A stretch of 5,960 nucleotides of DNA from Flavobacteriales bacterium (GTDB lineage Bacteria; Bacteroidota; Bacteroidia; Flavobacteriales_D; Parvicellaceae). The position numbers and the translations under genes were made by a program. The stretch is taken from positions 1 to 5,960 of the forward strand of contig JALTUD010000317.1 of the NCBI GenBank assembly GCA_027047735.1. Reading direction: 5' to 3'. This document shows, piece by piece, positions 3,490 to 5,960 of this stretch; the first letter of the stretch is position 1; every line of letters starts with the position of its first letter. The notes beneath the pieces are model-generated. The model did not search any database. It had not been told where the DNA came from and was given only the letters and a program-made list of their open reading frames with translations.

Positions 3490-5960
3490 ATGGCAACAGC
3501 AACAAAAAAGAAGGCAAAGAAAGTAACACCTTTGATGCAACAGTATAACCGAATTAAATCGAAGTATCCGGATGCTTTGCTTTTGTTTCGCGTAGGGGAT
3601 TTTTATGAAACATTCGGCAGTGATGCGGTGGTGGCTTCTAAGATTTTGGGAATTGTTTTGACTTCTAGGAATAACGGTGGCTCGGATTTGGAACTAGCCG
3701 GATTTCCGCACCATTCGTTGGAAACGTATTTGCCGAAACTGGTTCGGGCAGGGCAACGAGTGGCTATTTGCGATCAATTGGAAGACCCGAAACAAACAAA
3801 AAAAATCGTAAAGCGAGGGGTAACGGAATTGGTTACACCGGGCGTGGCTTTTAACGAGCAAGTGCTGGATAATAAAAAAAATAATTTCCTTGCGGCTGTT
3901 CATTTTGATAAGAAAGAGGTGGGAGCTGCTTTTTTGGATGTTTCTACGGGAGAGTTTTTGGTGGCTCAAGGTGATGCTCAGTATATCGATAAATTATTGC
4001 AAGGTTTTAATCCGAGCGAGGTACTTTTTCAACGGAATTACGATAAGAAAATAATTGAGTATTTCGGCGATAAATTTTACACTTACAAATTAGAAGATTG
4101 GGTTTTTACAACAGATTATTCGCAAGAAACGCTCTTAAATCATTTCGGTACAAAGTCGCTAAAAGGTTTTGGGGTGGAAAATATGAATTTGGGAACGGTA
4201 GCTGCCGGTGCTGCCCTGCATTATCTGGCGGATACGCAGCATAATAAAATCAGCCATATTCAAAAGATTTCCAGAATTGACGAAAACAAATATGTTTGGT
4301 TAGACCGTTTTACCATTCGCAATTTAGAACTTATTTATTCGCAAAATGAGGGTGCGGTAACACTTATTGATGTTTTGGATAAGACCATTTCTCCGATGGG
4401 GGGCAGATTGTTAAAACGTTGGACAGTCTTACCTTTGAAAGAAGAACAACCGATAAAAGACCGTTTGGAAGTAGTGGATTACTTCACAAAGAATACGGAT
4501 TTTATTGAAGAACTTTCGCGACACTTGAAAAAAATGGGGGATTTGGAACGACTTATCTCTAAAGTTGCCGCGGTTAGAATATCGCCAAGAGAAACGGTAT
4601 ATCTTAAATATTCTATCAAAGCACTCGAACCTATCAAAGCCCTTTGCGAACAATCGAATAATGAGGCTCTTAAAAAAATTGCCGACCAAATCAATACGTG
4701 TCAATACATCAGCGACAAAATAGAACGAGAGCTGAAAGACGAAGCTCCTGTTGTTTTATCCAAAGGAAACGTAATAAAAGAAGGTGTTAATCAAGAGCTA
4801 GATGATTTGAGAGACATTGCCTACAAAGGAAAAGATTACCTATTGCAGATGCAAGAACGCCTGATGGAAGAAACCGGAATCGGCAAATTAAAGATTGCCT
4901 TTAACAACGTTTTCGGTTATTACATAGAAGTCAGACATACGCATAAGGACAAAGTACCTGAAAGCTGGATACGCAAACAAACGCTAACCCAAGCCGAACG
5001 CTATATCACGGAAGAGCTAAAAGAGTACGAGACCAAAATATTGGGAGCAGAAGAAAAAATCTTAGCTCTGGAATCAAAAATATTTGAAAATTTGGTTGCT
5101 TCCATTTCCGATTATATTCAACCGATACAATTCAACGCTTCTTTAATTGCACGGTTAGATTGCTTGCTTTCCTTCGGGAAAATCGCCCTGAAAAACAACT
5201 ATGTACGCCCGGACATCAATCGCACAAAAGTCTTAAACATAAAAGAAGGGCGACACCCCGTTATTGAACAAAACCTGCCTTTGGGTGAGCAGTACGTTAG
5301 CAATGATGTTTATTTGGACGACACCACTCAACAAATTATTATGATTACCGGGCCCAATATGAGTGGTAAATCTGCCTTGCTTCGACAAACGGCTCTCATT
5401 ACCATAATGGCTCAAATGGGAAGTTTTGTACCCGCTCAAAGTGCCGAAATCGGGCTCGTAGATAAGGTATTCACCCGCGTAGGAGCAAGCGACAATATCT
5501 CCAGCGGTGAATCTACTTTTATGGTGGAAATGAACGAAACGGCGAGTATTCTAAACAACCTTACCGACCGAAGTTTAGTTCTTTTGGACGAAATCGGACG
5601 AGGGACAAGCACCTACGACGGTATCTCTATTGCGTGGGCAATTGCCGAGTACATTCACCAAAATCCAACCGCCAAAGCAAAAACACTTTTTGCCACCCAT
5701 TACCACGAGCTTAACGAAATGGAAAACAGTTTTGAACGCATAAAAAACTACAACGTTTCGGTAAAGGAAATCAATAAAAAAATTATTTTCTTGCGTAAAC
5801 TTGTTCGCGGTGGTAGTGAACATAGTTTCGGGATACACGTAGCCAAAGTTGCAGGAATGCCTAAACCGGTGCTGGACAGAGCCAATCAAATACTAAAAAA
5901 ATTGGAAAAATCGCACTCTGCCGAAGAGTTACAAAGCAAGACCAAGGAGCTGTCCGAAGA
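3490..5960 (+). CDS. mutS: DNA mismatch repair protein MutS, 3' end outside window
   Basis: MutS binds mismatches and small loops in newly made DNA and recruits MutL through its ATPase cycle. The window holds 823 codons without interruption; full-length family members have roughly 850-870, so only the C-terminal end is missing. The mismatch-binding Phe-x-Glu is at residues 38-40 in GDFYETFG. The connector and core domains follow, with the clamp region near 440-540. The ABC-type ATPase motifs are intact. They are Walker A ITGPNMSGKS (619-628), the signature region ASDNISSGESTFMVEM (666-681), Walker B LLDEIGRGTST (698-708) and the ATHYHEL segment (735-741). TAG at 3478-3480 stops the frame just upstream, so ATG 3490 is the first possible start; it has an A-rich leader (TTTTAAAA) and no Shine-Dalgarno sequence. 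Codon choice shifts along the gene, from TTG and GAT early to C-ending codons late. It is transcribed divergently from the methyltransferase operon, behind a repeat-rich leader. Confidence 0.97.
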   Translation, partial: MATATKKKAKKVTPLMQQYNRIKSKYPDALLLFRVGDFYETFGSDAVVASKILGIVLTSRNNGGSDLELAGFPHHSLETYLPKLVRAGQRVAICDQLEDPKQTKKIVKRGVTELVTPGVAFNEQVLDNKKNNFLAAVHFDKKEVGAAFLDVSTGEFLVAQGDAQYIDKLLQGFNPSEVLFQRNYDKKIIEYFGDKFYTYKLEDWVFTTDYSQETLLNHFGTKSLKGFGVENMNLGTVAAGAALHYLADTQHNKISHIQKISRIDENKYVWLDRFTIRNLELIYSQNEGAVTLIDVLDKTISPMGGRLLKRWTVLPLKEEQPIKDRLEVVDYFTKNTDFIEELSRHLKKMGDLERLISKVAAVRISPRETVYLKYSIKALEPIKALCEQSNNEALKKIADQINTCQYISDKIERELKDEAPVVLSKGNVIKEGVNQELDDLRDIAYKGKDYLLQMQERLMEETGIGKLKIAFNNVFGYYIEVRHTHKDKVPESWIRKQTLTQAERYITEELKEYETKILGAEEKILALESKIFENLVASISDYIQPIQFNASLIARLDCLLSFGKIALKNNYVRPDINRTKVLNIKEGRHPVIEQNLPLGEQYVSNDVYLDDTTQQIIMITGPNMSGKSALLRQTALITIMAQMGSFVPAQSAEIGLVDKVFTRVGASDNISSGESTFMVEMNETASILNNLTDRSLVLLDEIGRGTSTYDGISIAWAIAEYIHQNPTAKAKTLFATHYHELNEMENSFERIKNYNVSVKEINKKIIFLRKLVRGGSEHSFGIHVAKVAGMPKPVLDRANQILKKLEKSHSAEELQSKTKELSE

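Noticed and set aside
5341..5400. Possible Walker A defect in MutS, with Ala after GKS in place of the commoner Thr
   Set aside because: The core GxxxxGK[ST] is intact (Gly621 to Ser628). As I recall, GKSA is common in Bacteroidota MutS, so this is not a loss of function.

Overview
The window is AT-rich and looks like a chromosomal segment of a member of the Bacteroidota, most likely Flavobacteriaceae. The reasons are that the start codons lack a Shine-Dalgarno sequence and have A-rich leaders, that there are good matches to the Bacteroidota promoter (-33 TTTG, -7 TAnnTTTG), and that the proteins read as flavobacterial in style. A Capnocytophaga-like genome is a guess from impression only.

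Layout. A periplasmic monoheme cytochrome c gene runs off the left edge (1-469, minus). To its right is a three-gene operon on the minus strand, transcribed from about 2890 down to a hairpin/T-tract terminator at 508-531. In order of transcription it encodes a SpoU/TrmH-family RNA 2'-O-methyltransferase, a GT4-type glycosyltransferase starting at TTG, and a seven-helix hemolysin III/PAQR protein (TrhA-like). The genes are separated by 4 bp and then overlap by 4 bp (ATGA), so they are probably translationally coupled, although no common pathway is obvious. Divergently, mutS begins at 3490 (plus) and runs off the right edge after 823 codons, with all mismatch-repair motifs seen intact.

The most unusual part is the non-coding stretch 2904-3489 between the two divergent units. 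It has a plus-strand promoter candidate at 2911-2943, then two tandem 163/164-bp repeat units (2987-3149 and 3150-3313). A third, diverged unit (3313-3464) folds on paper into a compact three-way junction ending 25 bp before mutS. Each tandem unit has a 9-bp perfect palindrome, terminal inverted repeats and two internal hairpins. Several stems are kept between the two units by different base pairs, which argues for selection on structure rather than sequence. The right arm of unit 2 can pair either with its own left end or within the three-way junction, so alternative folds are possible.

The three-way junction reminds me of dispersed intergenic elements common in Flavobacteriaceae; I could not check this. 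Whether the array is a non-coding RNA, a structured mutS leader or a decayed mobile repeat cannot be settled from the sequence alone. The rest of the window looks like ordinary housekeeping and accessory genes.
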